Numbered from the stretch's first letter, positions 8,551 to 17,226 are shown. The stretch: 64,000 nucleotides of DNA from Pseudomonas sp. dw_612 (GCF_018449725.1 NZ_JAAVVC010000001.1:310001-374000), one strand, 5' to 3'. A program made the numbers and translations. The notes: a model not told the origin generated them from the letters alone.

Positions 8551-9279
8551 TCATGAAAACTCCTTCATTATCGACTCAAACAGCAAGTCACTAGCAGATT
8601 TCGCTCCTGAGATCGGCTTAGCAAACAACGCATTAGCATTATAATGATTTGCATCTACATTGGCATTTATGGAAGGGCCGCAATCAATAATCCATTTTTC
8701 ACCAAAATCCGCCACCCCATCTGAGTCATCCGGAGTCGAAGGCGTCGCCTTTACATTAATCCAGTTCTCAGCAACGGGAGAGGGTTTATCCATATAGATA
8801 TCTGAGCCTAACCAGACTAAAGCACCCTCACCAACAGGATCCAGGGTGATCAACATTTTTATTTTATAACCCCAATCCGACATTATTTTCGTCAGATGGG
8901 CACCGTTCCAACCACCCAGACTATGCCCGACAATATATACCGGGCAGCTCTTATACGGAATTAAAGCCAACACATTTTTCTGAATATCTTTTTTGCCTCT
9001 GACATCATTGTAGCCAACCCATTCAGATTTATACTTCCCTTCGTCTTTCAAGGTACTAGTGCGCTTATCGAACGATGTCCGCGCTTGGAGAACATTTCGG
9101 AAAGGACCCGAGAAATAGTAACTTTCCTTATCCCCAGCCCCGCCCACGAAAATAACAATTGCCTTGGTACTCTCAATCGGCACAGTCTTTTCACTGACAT
9201 CCTTCTTGTCCGTCAGCGTATGTTCACTTTGCTGCTTATACGTATTGCCTTTCGCGCACGTAACCGTTTCACCCGCCAT
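8551..9279 (-). CDS. T6SS lipase effector (Tle-like)
   Basis: A 242-residue alpha/beta hydrolase without a signal peptide. IVIFVGGAGDKE gives the oxyanion strand and VYIVGHSLGGWNG gives the GxSxG nucleophile elbow (Ser near residue 120); LITLDPVGEGALV probably holds the acid, and the HYNANALF His near the C-terminus may complete the triad. It sits three bases after a PAAR gene and before a lipoprotein, the standard layout of a type VI phospholipase cassette acting on a rival's periplasmic lipids. No T6SS structural genes are in this window, so delivery is by machinery elsewhere. Confidence 0.78.
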   Translation of the reverse strand: MAGETVTCAKGNTYKQQSEHTLTDKKDVSEKTVPIESTKAIVIFVGGAGDKESYYFSGPFRNVLQARTSFDKRTSTLKDEGKYKSEWVGYNDVRGKKDIQKNVLALIPYKSCPVYIVGHSLGGWNGAHLTKIMSDWGYKIKMLITLDPVGEGALVWLGSDIYMDKPSPVAENWINVKATPSTPDDSDGVADFGEKWIIDCGPSINANVDANHYNANALFAKPISGAKSASDLLFESIMKEFS

Positions 9280-9282
9280 GCC

Positions 9283-9780
9283 TCACTCCTCCAAAAACAG
9301 CTTGATGCTTTCGGGAAGGTGCGAGCTGATCGTGTGGGTGAACCCCGACGCGTCAGACACGCCATGCTCTTGGCGCCCATCCGCACGCTGAATCATGTAC
9401 GGGTGATTCGGCATCGGCTCGCCGGTCGTTGCGTTCACCAGTTTCAACTTGTCTGTGAAGTTGACCGGCATCGGCAATAGCCCGGTGAACGGGGCAGTAA
9501 CAACGGCATCGCCAATAATCACCGTGCCCGAGCCTCCAGTGACCACATTGCCGTGGCCACCGACGCTATCGAGGGTTGCGGCGTTCAAGCCATTGATGAA
9601 CACCGTGGCGGAGACGCCGCCGGTAATCGGACTGCCGCAGGCCGATTTATCGGTCATGCGCGCAGCGGCCAAGCCATCGAAATTCACATTGGGCGAACCG
9701 CTGGCGATGGGATTGGTGCCGTGTCCCGGTAGCGGGCAAGCGGTGGGGTCGGTGAGGCGGGCGGCGGGTTTTCCGCTCAT
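9283..9780 (-). CDS. PAAR-domain T6SS spike-tip protein
   Basis: A 165-residue protein starting MSGKPAARLTDPTACP. The PAAR fold is visible as repeated strands ending in zinc ligands: LTDPTACPLPGHG, ARMTDKSACG and the later GGHGNVVTGGSGTVIIGD. PAAR proteins sharpen the VgrG spike and carry effectors. About 60 extra residues at the C-terminus (LKLVNATTGEPMPNHPYMIQ and on) resemble the beta-domain that links PAAR tips to cargo. The start is set by ATG 9780 following AAGGAGC. It is first in the leftward effector operon. Confidence 0.85.
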   Translation of the reverse strand: MSGKPAARLTDPTACPLPGHGTNPIASGSPNVNFDGLAAARMTDKSACGSPITGGVSATVFINGLNAATLDSVGGHGNVVTGGSGTVIIGDAVVTAPFTGLLPMPVNFTDKLKLVNATTGEPMPNHPYMIQRADGRQEHGVSDASGFTHTISSHLPESIKLFLEE

Positions 9781-9901
9781 GCACAAGCTCCTTGCAGGCT
9801 TTTCTGACAATCCATTGAACAAGTGCGCAAGGATGAGGGAAGTGGCGGATTTGTTCAAACGTAGACTTCAGGGACCGCCAAAAAATTTGAACCGTGGAAA
9901 T

Positions 9902-9995
9902 CCTGTGGGAGCGGGCTTGCTCGCGAAAGCGGTGTGTCTTTAGCAGACATGTTGACTGACACACCGACTTCGCGAGCAAGCCCGCTCCCACAGGG
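9902..9995. repeat. REP palindrome pair
   Basis: Inverted REP copies ctgtgggagcgggcttgctc and gagcaagcccgctcccacag flank a 40-base spacer, upstream of the PAAR operon and downstream of the RNase T2 gene. Confidence 0.85.
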
Positions 9996-10015
9996 TCTAC
10001 GTTTAACCGGCTGAT

Positions 10016-10681
10016 TTAGCGCGACGGCGGAACCCGGATATCCCCGTCACGACACGACGTCTTCACGCCTTTGCCACACGCGCCAAACCCCAGGTCCTTG
10101 CCCATGCACACCCGCACTTCCGACAGCTCGGGGCCGTTGCAGATCACTGCGATGCCGTCCGCCGCAATCCCGGGATTGCTCTGGCGGAACAGGTTGACGA
10201 TTTCCTGGGCCTGGAAGTAATGGGTGCTGCTGAAGGGTTGCAGCTGCTCCGGGATTTTCACCGCACCGACGGCTTTGTCCGCCGCGTCCAGATAACCCTT
10301 CGCGCCGAGGCCGCTGCAGGTGCCGTGCTTGGCCCATTCGTGTTCAAGCAACTTCGGGGTCGGGAACAGCGTCAGCCCTTGTGTCCGCTCGGCGGGTGAC
10401 AACGCCACCATCGGCGGGCACGACTCCGGCCAGCCGCCCTTGGCGTATTGCGGCCACAGGCCGTGCAGGACAAAACCGTAGCCTTTGCCGGAACATTGCG
10501 CGTCGTCTTTGTGGGTCAGGCAGAAGGTCGGCGACCAGGACAGCGTCAGCAGGTAGTAATCGAACACCCCGGCCACCGACTCGACTGGCGCTTTGCCTTG
10601 CTGGGATTGCCGGGCACTGCTCAGCCCGATGTTGCCGAACGTTATCGCGAGGATTGCGATGACTGCGTAAAGCTTTTTCAT
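10016..10681 (-). CDS. Secreted ribonuclease T2/RNase I family
   Basis: A 221-residue protein with a signal peptide (MKKLYAVIAILAITFGNIGL). RNase T2 enzymes cut RNA through a 2',3'-cyclic phosphate. Both conserved active-site segments are present: CAS I as FVLHGLWPQ and CAS II as LLEHEWAKHGTC, with the expected pair of His and the Glu. Six or more Cys in the mature part fit a disulfide-bonded periplasmic enzyme, probably scavenging RNA as E. coli RNase I does. The gene is monocistronic. Confidence 0.9.
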   Translation of the reverse strand: MKKLYAVIAILAITFGNIGLSSARQSQQGKAPVESVAGVFDYYLLTLSWSPTFCLTHKDDAQCSGKGYGFVLHGLWPQYAKGGWPESCPPMVALSPAERTQGLTLFPTPKLLEHEWAKHGTCSGLGAKGYLDAADKAVGAVKIPEQLQPFSSTHYFQAQEIVNLFRQSNPGIAADGIAVICNGPELSEVRVCMGKDLGFGACGKGVKTSCRDGDIRVPPSR

Positions 10682-10839
10682 ATACCCACTCCTTGGGAAT
10701 GATGATGGTTTGAGTCCTTGGCCGACGATCGGCCAAGGGTTGTTTTGTCACGCCGGTGTTTCAATCGCATGACGCACGGCAAAACGTGCATTACCTTGAT
10801 AGCGCTATGATCACTCTTACATCACGACAGGGAATCGAC

Positions 10840-11325
10840 ATGAGTAAGGCAGACGAGCTCGCCGCAAAACTGAGAGAAACCCGGTATTCCGGCGCCGACG
10901 CAGCCGTCGGCACCGATCAGGCAATCGACAGTTGGCCGGGCGAAGTGTACGCAATGTATCACCAGATCGAAGCGTGGCTGAAGCCGCTGCTTGAGGCTGG
11001 CCTGAGCATCCGACGTAACCCCACCCATGTTTTCGAGCGCCATCCTGAAGGCGCGACTTACGCCTACTCCATCGATCAACTGCTGATCGAAGGCAACCAC
11101 CACAGCCTCACCTTCGTGCCGATCGTGCGCTTCACTGCCGACGGCGAAGGTCGGGTTGAAATTCACCTCAAGGGCAAAGAGATTCCCTTGCTGCGGACTG
11201 TGAGCGAACACGGCGAAACCCAGTGGTGGTTGCAGTCGATCGAGCAATCCGGGCAACAACCGGATGCGGTGGCGTTGACTGAAGTGAATCTGCTGTCGGT
11301 GATCCAGGAAGGGCTGGATCTCTAA
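10840..11325 (+). CDS. Conserved hypothetical protein
   Basis: A 161-residue soluble protein beginning MSKADELAAKLRETRYSG, with no signal peptide, membrane segment or recognised motif. The sequence alternates helix and strand (SLTFVPIVRFTADGEGRVEI, then LKGKEIPLLRTVSEHGETQW) and ends acidic. The ATG at 10840 follows CAGGGAA. It is divergent from the RNase T2 gene and followed by a REP pair. I cannot assign a function. Confidence 0.7.
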   Translation: MSKADELAAKLRETRYSGADAAVGTDQAIDSWPGEVYAMYHQIEAWLKPLLEAGLSIRRNPTHVFERHPEGATYAYSIDQLLIEGNHHSLTFVPIVRFTADGEGRVEIHLKGKEIPLLRTVSEHGETQWWLQSIEQSGQQPDAVALTEVNLLSVIQEGLDL

Positions 11326-11341
11326 GCCTCACACTTTCCCT

Positions 11342-11432
11342 TGTGGGAGCGAGCCTGCTCGCGAAAGCGGTGTGCCAGTCACCATCCATGTCGGATGTGC
11401 TGGCCTCTTCGCGAGCAGGCTCGCTCCCACAG
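11342..11432. repeat. REP palindrome pair
   Basis: Copies tgtgggagcgagcctgctcg and gagcaggctcgctcccacag face each other around a 45-base spacer, between two convergent genes. Confidence 0.85.
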
Positions 11433-11452
11433 GAATTCGGTGATGCTCCTGC

Positions 11453-11761
11453 TCACTGGCTGACCACAATCTTCCCGATCATCTGCGGATGCAGCGTACA
11501 GAAATACTCAAACTCCCCCGGCGTGTTGAACACGTAGGAAAAGCTGTCATTGGTATCCAGCGCCCCGGAGCGAAACACTTTGTGGGTTTCCGCCACGGTG
11601 TGCGGGATCTGGTCATCGTTCACCCACGTCACTTTGGTCCCCACGGTCACGGTCATGTCCTTGGGACCGAACATGAATTCCTTGATATCGATTTTCACGT
11701 CTTGAGCCCATACCGGCGTCGATAGCATCAGCCACATCACCGTCAGCAATAACTTTTTCAT
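11453..11761 (-). CDS. Periplasmic cupredoxin (amicyanin/plastocyanin-like)
   Basis: A 102-residue protein with a signal peptide ending PVWAQ. The mature domain is a small type-1 copper fold. The copper ligands are visible as the first His in QIPHTV and the C-terminal Cys, His, Met set in YFCTLHPQM. It probably carries single electrons in the periplasm. It lies 15 bases downstream of a metallophosphoesterase gene, so the two are co-transcribed. The electron partner is unknown. Confidence 0.85.
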   Translation of the reverse strand: MKKLLLTVMWLMLSTPVWAQDVKIDIKEFMFGPKDMTVTVGTKVTWVNDDQIPHTVAETHKVFRSGALDTNDSFSYVFNTPGEFEYFCTLHPQMIGKIVVSQ

Positions 11762-11776
11762 CCTCGCACCCTCCCC

Positions 11777-12745
11777 TTAAACCAGTGTCGAATCGATCAG
11801 CGCCAGCGGATGCTCGCCCTGTGTCGCGCGCACATCGGTAAGCCCCAGATAATTGCGCAGTTGATCCGCCGCCACGGTCATCGGCCCCGGCGACGGCGCG
11901 GTGCCCGGTGCGGGCTGTGGATAAGCCGTGCCGCGTGCAGTGTGAAAGGTGATGTTGCCTTCGACCTTCTGGATGACCTGGTGGATATGCCCGTTCAGCA
12001 CCGTCACCGAACCGTATTTGCGCAACATCGCAATCGCCTGATCGCCGTCCTCGGTGCCCCAGCCCCACGGCTGATAAATCGTCCACAACGGAATATGGGT
12101 AAACACCACAATCGGCGTGCTGGTGCTCACGGCGCGCAAATCATCGGCGAGCCAGGCGAGTTGATCGGCGCCCAGGTTCGCCTCACGGCCCGCCTGGAAG
12201 TTGAAGACGTTCACCAGCGCAATGAAATGCACGCCGTGATCATCGAAGCTGTACCAGCCGTTGCCTTTGGTGCCCTTGCCGTAACGCTCGAGGTAGAGCT
12301 TGCCGCCGCCCTCGTCGAGGGTGTCGTGCTCCCCCGGTACGTAATGAATCGTGGACGGCAAGCCCTTGAGCAGTTGCGCCGCAGTGTCGAACTCTTCCGC
12401 TTTGGACAGATGGGTGATGTCGCCGGTGTGCAGGATCAGCGCCGGCCGTTTCGGCAGGGCGATGACCTTGTCGATGGCCACTTGCAAGGTCTTCACCGGC
12501 TCCGGATTGGCTTCCTTGTTGAAGCCGATGTGCGAGTCGCTGATCTGCACAAAATGGAAGGTACTGGCCAATGCCTTGGGGTCAGTGACGTTGCCGGAAC
12601 TGTCCAGCGCAAAGGCCCGCGGAACGCCGCCGCTTAAGGCCCAGAGCACACCGGCCCCAGCCCACGCGGAACACTTGAGCAGCGTTCGACGATCGATGCT
12701 CAGCGGGCCGTCGGTGCGGCGTTGATGTTTTGATTGAATGTCCAT
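11777..12745 (-). CDS. Tat-exported metallophosphoesterase
   Basis: A 322-residue protein with a twin-arginine signal (DRRTLLKCSAWAGAGVL), so it is folded, and probably metal-loaded, before export. Calcineurin-like motifs are in order: QISDSHIGF, LHTGDITH, PGEHDTLDE (an Asn-to-Glu form of GNHD), VVFTHIPLW and NGHIHQ. The family hydrolyses phosphomono- or diesters with a two-metal centre. It forms an operon with the cupredoxin and is divergent from an ECF sigma gene, which may control it. Confidence 0.87.
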   Translation of the reverse strand: MDIQSKHQRRTDGPLSIDRRTLLKCSAWAGAGVLWALSGGVPRAFALDSSGNVTDPKALASTFHFVQISDSHIGFNKEANPEPVKTLQVAIDKVIALPKRPALILHTGDITHLSKAEEFDTAAQLLKGLPSTIHYVPGEHDTLDEGGGKLYLERYGKGTKGNGWYSFDDHGVHFIALVNVFNFQAGREANLGADQLAWLADDLRAVSTSTPIVVFTHIPLWTIYQPWGWGTEDGDQAIAMLRKYGSVTVLNGHIHQVIQKVEGNITFHTARGTAYPQPAPGTAPSPGPMTVAADQLRNYLGLTDVRATQGEHPLALIDSTLV

Positions 12746-12899
12746 CGGTTTGCCCTCGTTGGCGGACTACAGTGATGTAGCTGACACGAGGTACAACCGA
12801 GTAGGACGGGTCTTTATTCCACGTCGAAAAATAAGTTTTTTCCCGGGAATAAAACACAGCGCATCACAGTTATAGGGGGGTGAAGGTACGAGAAACACT

Positions 12900-13412
12900 A
12901 TGAAGCGATTTGAGGAGCTGTTTGCGCCGCACATGGACGCGGCCTATAACCTCGCGCGCTGGCTCACCGGCAACGACAGCGCTGCGCGCGATGTCGTGCA
13001 GGAAGCCGCCCTGCGCGCCTTCAGATTCCTGCACCGCTTCGCCGATGGCAATCCGAAAGCCTGGTTTCTGACTATCGTGCGCAACGAAAGCTACACCTGG
13101 CTCAAAGCAGCGGCGGGCCAGCATTGGGTCGCCATTGGCGATGAACTGCCCGAAGACGATACGGCGCTGAGCCACACCCAAACCCCGGAACTGCTGGCCA
13201 TCCACACGGAAAACGCGGTGCTGATCCAGCAAGCCCTGTGCGCCTTGCCGCCGATTTTTCGCGAGGTAATTGTTCTGAAGGAACTCGAAGACATGCCCTA
13301 CAAGGACATCGCCCTGGTGGCCGACATCCCCATCGGCACCGTCATGTCGAGACTTGCCCGGGCCCGCGCCATGCTCAAGCTCGAACTACTGAAGATGCAC
13401 GATCATGAATAA
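12900..13412 (+). CDS. ECF-type RNA polymerase sigma factor
   Basis: A 170-residue sigma-70 family protein of extracytoplasmic-function size. Region 2 is ELFAPHMDAAYNLARWLTGN then ARDVVQEAALRAFRFL (core binding and -10 recognition); region 4 is ALPPIFREVIVLKELEDMPY then DIALVADIPIGTVMSRLARA, a helix-turn-helix for the -35 box. It overlaps the downstream anti-sigma gene by 8 bases. The divergent phosphoesterase/cupredoxin operon is a plausible target, inferred from position. Confidence 0.92.
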   Translation: MKRFEELFAPHMDAAYNLARWLTGNDSAARDVVQEAALRAFRFLHRFADGNPKAWFLTIVRNESYTWLKAAAGQHWVAIGDELPEDDTALSHTQTPELLAIHTENAVLIQQALCALPPIFREVIVLKELEDMPYKDIALVADIPIGTVMSRLARARAMLKLELLKMHDHE

Positions 13413-14148
13413 ACTCGACTGCACGGTTTGCCAGACGCTGGTTCACGGCTATCTGGACAAGGAACTGGACTCGGCAATGACGGCCAATGTGGCCGAGCAT
13501 TTGGCCGGGTGTGCCGAGTGCACGCGGTTACTTGATGAGGCGCGGTTGCTGACGGTCAACGTGAAGCGGCATGCGCCGTACTACTCGGCGCCGGCGTCGT
13601 TGACTGCCAACGTGTTAGCCGCTGTTGCGCCACGAAGCAGCGCTGTCGAACGCTGGCGAACATGGTTCGCGCCTGCGTTTTCAGTGGCCGCATTGGCCTT
13701 GGCGATGGTGCTTTACGTGGCAACGCCTGGCAGCGAACAACCGCTGATGGACGAAGCCGTTTCGAGCCATGTCCGATCGTTGATGGGCGAGCATTTGAAT
13801 GATGTGGTGTCGTCTGACCGGCACACTGTGAAGCCCTGGTTCACCGGCAAACTCGACTTCTCGCCACCGGTGTCCGATTACGCGGCGCAGGGGTTTCCGC
13901 TGCTGGGTGGGCGGCTGGATTATCTGCAACATCAGACCACGGCGGCGCTGAGTTATGGGCGGGCCAAGCACATCATCAATGTGTTTATCCTGCCGACGAC
14001 TGAAGCGGACAAACCGCCGAAAACGCGGTCGATTCGGGGGTTCAACGTGGTGTCGTGGGAAGAGAATCACATGCAGTTTGTGATGGTTTCGGATGTGGAG
14101 AAAAGTGAGCTTGAGGCGCTTGGGCAGTTGCTCAGGAGCGGCGCCTGA
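13405..14148 (+). CDS. Membrane anti-sigma factor (zinc-binding)
   Basis: A 247-residue protein with an N-terminal anti-sigma zinc domain (CTVCQTLVHGYLDKELD and the H-x3-C-x2-C set AEHLAGCAEC). One membrane helix follows (FSVAALALAMVLYVA, near residues 92-107), then a periplasmic domain of about 140 residues. Such proteins hold the cognate sigma factor until a signal is sensed. It overlaps the sigma gene and is translationally coupled to it. The periplasmic domain (SDYAAQGFPLLGGRLDYLQ) resembles that of Pseudomonas anti-sigma factors of unknown signal. Confidence 0.88.
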   Translation: MNKLDCTVCQTLVHGYLDKELDSAMTANVAEHLAGCAECTRLLDEARLLTVNVKRHAPYYSAPASLTANVLAAVAPRSSAVERWRTWFAPAFSVAALALAMVLYVATPGSEQPLMDEAVSSHVRSLMGEHLNDVVSSDRHTVKPWFTGKLDFSPPVSDYAAQGFPLLGGRLDYLQHQTTAALSYGRAKHIINVFILPTTEADKPPKTRSIRGFNVVSWEENHMQFVMVSDVEKSELEALGQLLRSGA

Positions 14149-14162
14149 GGTGATCAAATAAC

Positions 14163-14246
14163 CCCGTAGGAGCTGCCGAAGGCTGCGGTCTTTTGACTTT
14201 TAAGATCAAGATCAAAAGATCGCAGCCTGCGGCAGCTCCTACGGGG
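14163..14246. repeat. Pseudomonas extragenic palindrome, second type
   Basis: The inverted arms cccgtaggagctgccgaagg and ggcagctcctacggg enclose gctgcggtcttttgac and its inverse gatcaaaagatcgcagc. This is a different extragenic repeat family from the gcgagc REPs. It lies between the convergent anti-sigma and L,D-transpeptidase genes and could fold into a long hairpin in either transcript. Confidence 0.8.
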
Positions 14247-14249
14247 CGG

Positions 14250-15983
14250 CTATGGCCTGACTTGCCCCACCGCTGCCTGCAAATCCAGCGCCGGCAACTT
14301 CACCGGCGAATTCAACGCCTTCAACACCGGGTTGTCGTACCCATACACATCCGGTTTAAACGCCACCCGCCCGTTGCTGCCCATGTCCACCGTCCAATAC
14401 GCCAGCAACACCGGCACTTTCACCGGCAAACGAATGTTCTCGGTCTTGCCATTGGCCAGTTGCTTTTGAATCCCGGCACTGTTCCAGCGCACCGGATCGT
14501 TAAACAGCAACTCCACCAACTGCAACGGATTCTCGACCCGGATACAGCCCGAACTGGTGGCGCGAACGTTCTTCGCGAACAATTCCCGGTGCGGTGTGTC
14601 GTGCAGGTAAATCGCGTAATCATTGGGGAAGCGGATGACCACCTGACCCAACGAGTTTTCCGGCCCCGCATCCTGACGCAAAGTGATGCCCCGCGGATTG
14701 CTCCAGTCGATGGTCGCCGGATCGAGCACATTGCCTTCCCGATCCAGCGGACGGATCCGGTTGGCACTGAGGTAATTCGGGTTACTCAGGATTTTCGGCA
14801 ACACGTCTTCTTTCAGAATCGTCGGCGGCACGGTCCAGGTCGGGTTGAACGTGACGTAAGTAATCTCGGCCTGGAAGATCGGCGTACTGCGAAACGGTTT
14901 ACCGACCTGCACCCGGGAACGCCAAACGGGTTGGCCGTCGCGATACAACGCCACTTTATAGCCGGCGATATCAACAATCACGAATGTGCCCTGCAGCTTA
15001 TAAAGCAGCCAGCGCGCCCGCTCCATGTTGACCCGCACCTGATCGATACGCGCCTGCACCGGCACGTTCAACGCCGCGAGAGTCGTCACCCCGGCCACGC
15101 CATCCGCGCCCAGATACTGCTCGGTTTGATACTTCTTCACGGCAGCGATCACGGCATCGTCGTAATCATTGTTCTTGCTGTGTTTCGAATCCAGATAACC
15201 ACCCGCGGCCAAACGCGCGCGCAACTGCGCCACCGCGGGGCCATCCATTCCGGGTTTGAGTGACTGTCCTTCGGTAATTCTCGGCCAGCCGCCACGGTCG
15301 CGAATCTTGCGCAACTGCGCCAGGGCTTCGCGCAAACCGACGTACACCGCTTCTTGTGGCGGGGCCTGTGCAAAGGCGCGGGCGACGTCATGGGTGTCCA
15401 GCGCGGTGAAAAAGTTATTCACATCATCCCGGGGATCGGCGCCAGTGATGTCGAAATTCCAATGCATGTCCAACCGCGCAGGATCGACCTTGCCCCGGCG
15501 CAATTGCAGCAATGCCGTGAGATAAGTGCGGGTCGCCGCAAGGTCAAAGGCTGCTTGCTGTGCCGGCGTTGGCGCCGTGTTCTGCATCGACGCCTGGGCC
15601 ATGGCCAAATCATCGCCGCGAAAATCGGTTGGCTCCAGCCCATCAATTTGCGTGTCGTTGAGGCTCTTCAACAACTGCGTGACGTCGTCCGGGTTGGTCC
15701 AGGCCGCCCGGAACTGCCGATGGGTATAGAAATCCAGAACCACACGGTTAACGTCGATGCGCTGATGGCGCGGCCGGGTCTGCAGCGGTGGGAACGCCGA
15801 GATCAACGGCTCCAACACCGCGTGAATCTCTTGGGCGACGTTATCGTCGGGTATCGCCTCGATCATGCTGATCGACGGAGTTTCCACCGCAATCGGCGAA
15901 GTTTCAGCGAAGGCCGTGCCGCTGATCAGAAAGCCCATAAAAAAGACGTGGCTTATGACGAATAACCTTGATAGTTGCCTCAT
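14250..15983 (-). CDS. Periplasmic L,D-transpeptidase, YcbB/LdtD-like
   Basis: A 577-residue protein with a signal peptide (MRQLSRLFVISHVFFMGFLI...GTAFAE). It has a scaffold domain, a peptidoglycan-binding segment (GMDGPAVAQLRARLAAGGYL...YQTEQYLGADGVAG) and a YkuD catalytic domain with YAIYLHDTPHRELF and SSGCIRVENP, whose Cys is the nucleophile. Large proteins of this layout form 3-3 meso-diaminopimelate crosslinks in the cell wall, which lets cells bypass beta-lactam-sensitive transpeptidases. It is divergent from a second transpeptidase-like gene. Confidence 0.9.
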   Translation of the reverse strand: MRQLSRLFVISHVFFMGFLISGTAFAETSPIAVETPSISMIEAIPDDNVAQEIHAVLEPLISAFPPLQTRPRHQRIDVNRVVLDFYTHRQFRAAWTNPDDVTQLLKSLNDTQIDGLEPTDFRGDDLAMAQASMQNTAPTPAQQAAFDLAATRTYLTALLQLRRGKVDPARLDMHWNFDITGADPRDDVNNFFTALDTHDVARAFAQAPPQEAVYVGLREALAQLRKIRDRGGWPRITEGQSLKPGMDGPAVAQLRARLAAGGYLDSKHSKNNDYDDAVIAAVKKYQTEQYLGADGVAGVTTLAALNVPVQARIDQVRVNMERARWLLYKLQGTFVIVDIAGYKVALYRDGQPVWRSRVQVGKPFRSTPIFQAEITYVTFNPTWTVPPTILKEDVLPKILSNPNYLSANRIRPLDREGNVLDPATIDWSNPRGITLRQDAGPENSLGQVVIRFPNDYAIYLHDTPHRELFAKNVRATSSGCIRVENPLQLVELLFNDPVRWNSAGIQKQLANGKTENIRLPVKVPVLLAYWTVDMGSNGRVAFKPDVYGYDNPVLKALNSPVKLPALDLQAAVGQVRP

Positions 15984-16060
15984 GGATAATCCTTAATCTC
16001 GTGCGTTCAGCACTTGTCGTTTGCCCTGCTAAACTCGAAATAACTTAATGAGACATCTCT

Positions 16061-16765
16061 ATGGCGCTAAACCGCTTTGGCTTTCTATGCTCGGCCCTGC
16101 TGCTGACGGCAACGTCAATACCGCTAGCCTACGCCGATTCGCTCGCCGCCGCCCTCGCCAAAGCGGCCCCCGGTGCTAACGCCAACGTCATTGGCCTGGC
16201 CGTACGCGCCACCCAATGCAGCATCGCCCAGGGCGCAGCCCCTGTACAAAGGCTCGCCGTGATCGATTACTCCCTGCCTTCGACCGAACAGCGGTTATGG
16301 GTGTTCGATTTAAAGAAGCGCAAATTGCTGTTCCATGAACTCGTCGCCCATGGTCGCAACAGCGGCGAAAACATGGCCGTCAACTTCTCCAACCAAAACG
16401 AAAGCTTCGCCACCAGCCTTGGCTTATACCGCACCCAGGCAAGTTATGTCGGGCAGAACGGCTATTCGTTGAGGATGGAAGGCTTGGAACCCGGGTTTAA
16501 CGACAATGCGTTTGATCGGGCGATCGTGATTCACGGTGCGCCGTATGTCAGCCCGAAATTGGCGAAGATTAATGGAAGGATTGGTCGTAGCTTGGGGTGT
16601 CCAGCGGTAAGGCCGGCGATTGCGCATCGGTTGATTGATTCGATGAAGGATGGGCAGTTGTTGTTTTCTTATTATCCGGATCAACGGTGGTTGAAGACTT
16701 CTTCGTTTGTGAATTGTGGGAGTGGGACGATGGCGGGTGTGGCTGGGGTGAAGACTACTCGTTGA
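16061..16765 (+). CDS. Murein L,D-transpeptidase catalytic-domain family protein
   Basis: A 234-residue exported protein (signal peptide up to PLAYAD) of the short YkuD-like family. The fold is seen in RLWVFDLKKRKLLFHELVAHG, the His in AIVIHGAPY and the catalytic Cys in GRSLGCPAV. It may trim or crosslink peptidoglycan; the exact reaction of this subfamily is less certain than for YcbB. It is followed by a strong terminator. Start is ATG 16061. Confidence 0.82.
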   Translation: MALNRFGFLCSALLLTATSIPLAYADSLAAALAKAAPGANANVIGLAVRATQCSIAQGAAPVQRLAVIDYSLPSTEQRLWVFDLKKRKLLFHELVAHGRNSGENMAVNFSNQNESFATSLGLYRTQASYVGQNGYSLRMEGLEPGFNDNAFDRAIVIHGAPYVSPKLAKINGRIGRSLGCPAVRPAIAHRLIDSMKDGQLLFSYYPDQRWLKTSSFVNCGSGTMAGVAGVKTTR

Positions 16766-16806
16766 GTGGGTGGGCCGTGTGGTTATGACGCATTGTTGAA
16801 TTCGAA

Positions 16807-16840
16807 AAAAATGGGCGACCTTAAAAGGTCGCCCATTTTT
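16807..16840 (+). terminator. Rho-independent terminator after the transpeptidase-like gene
   Basis: A perfect stem ATGGGCGACC / GGTCGCCCAT with a TTAAAA loop is flanked by an A-run on the left and TTTTT on the right, so it may stop transcripts from both directions. Confidence 0.85.
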
Positions 16841-16990
16841 CGTTACGACGTGCAGCCAGAGGGCTCAACATCGATCTATTTTTCAAAAAATGCGGAGAGA
16901 TTGCTCAAAAGAGCAATGTCCTACACGAGACTCGGAACTGTCCGTACACTTCAGCATTGCTGCGCTTTTGTCACGAGGCCTATAGTCCTT

Positions 16991-17013
16991 CCGACGCCCA
17001 AATGGCGTGTCGG
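16991..17013 (+). other. Hairpin upstream of structured RNA copy 1
   Basis: The stem ccgacgcc / ggcgtgtcgg closes on a caaat loop, about 80 bases upstream of the folded element at 17095. It is probably part of the same transcript leader. No T-run follows. Confidence 0.45.
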
Positions 17014-17094
17014 GTTTGGCGACTCGATGGCAATTGAACTGAAACCTTCGATCATTTTCGGAACGCTTCAGAACGCATGTGGCTGCCTGTTTTA

Positions 17095-17171
17095 TGGTGG
17101 CTGTGCGCGGGAGACCTCAGGGTCTGCCGGTTTCTCCATTGCCCGGTTCGCCAACCCGCGTACGGCTACCA
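17095..17171 (+). ncRNA. Structured RNA element, copy 1 (three-way junction)
   Basis: A 77-base element that can fold as a closing stem GGTGGCTGT/ACGGCTACC, a second stem gcgcggg/cccgcgt, and two hairpins: agacc-tcag-ggtct, and ccgg/ccgg around tttctccattgc. A second copy at 52105-52182 differs in sequence but keeps the pairs by compensating changes. It sits about 55 bases upstream of a small ORF, so it is probably a cis-acting leader. I cannot match it to a named family from memory. Confidence 0.7.
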
Positions 17172-17226
17172 CCCAGTCGTTTGGCGACGATTGAGTAGTA
17201 GCTCTTTCAAACTAATGGAGCTTCAT

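Noticed and set aside
14193..15263. Rightward open frame of 356 codons rich in Arg and His
   Set aside because: Antisense to the L,D-transpeptidase, which has a signal peptide and catalytic motifs.
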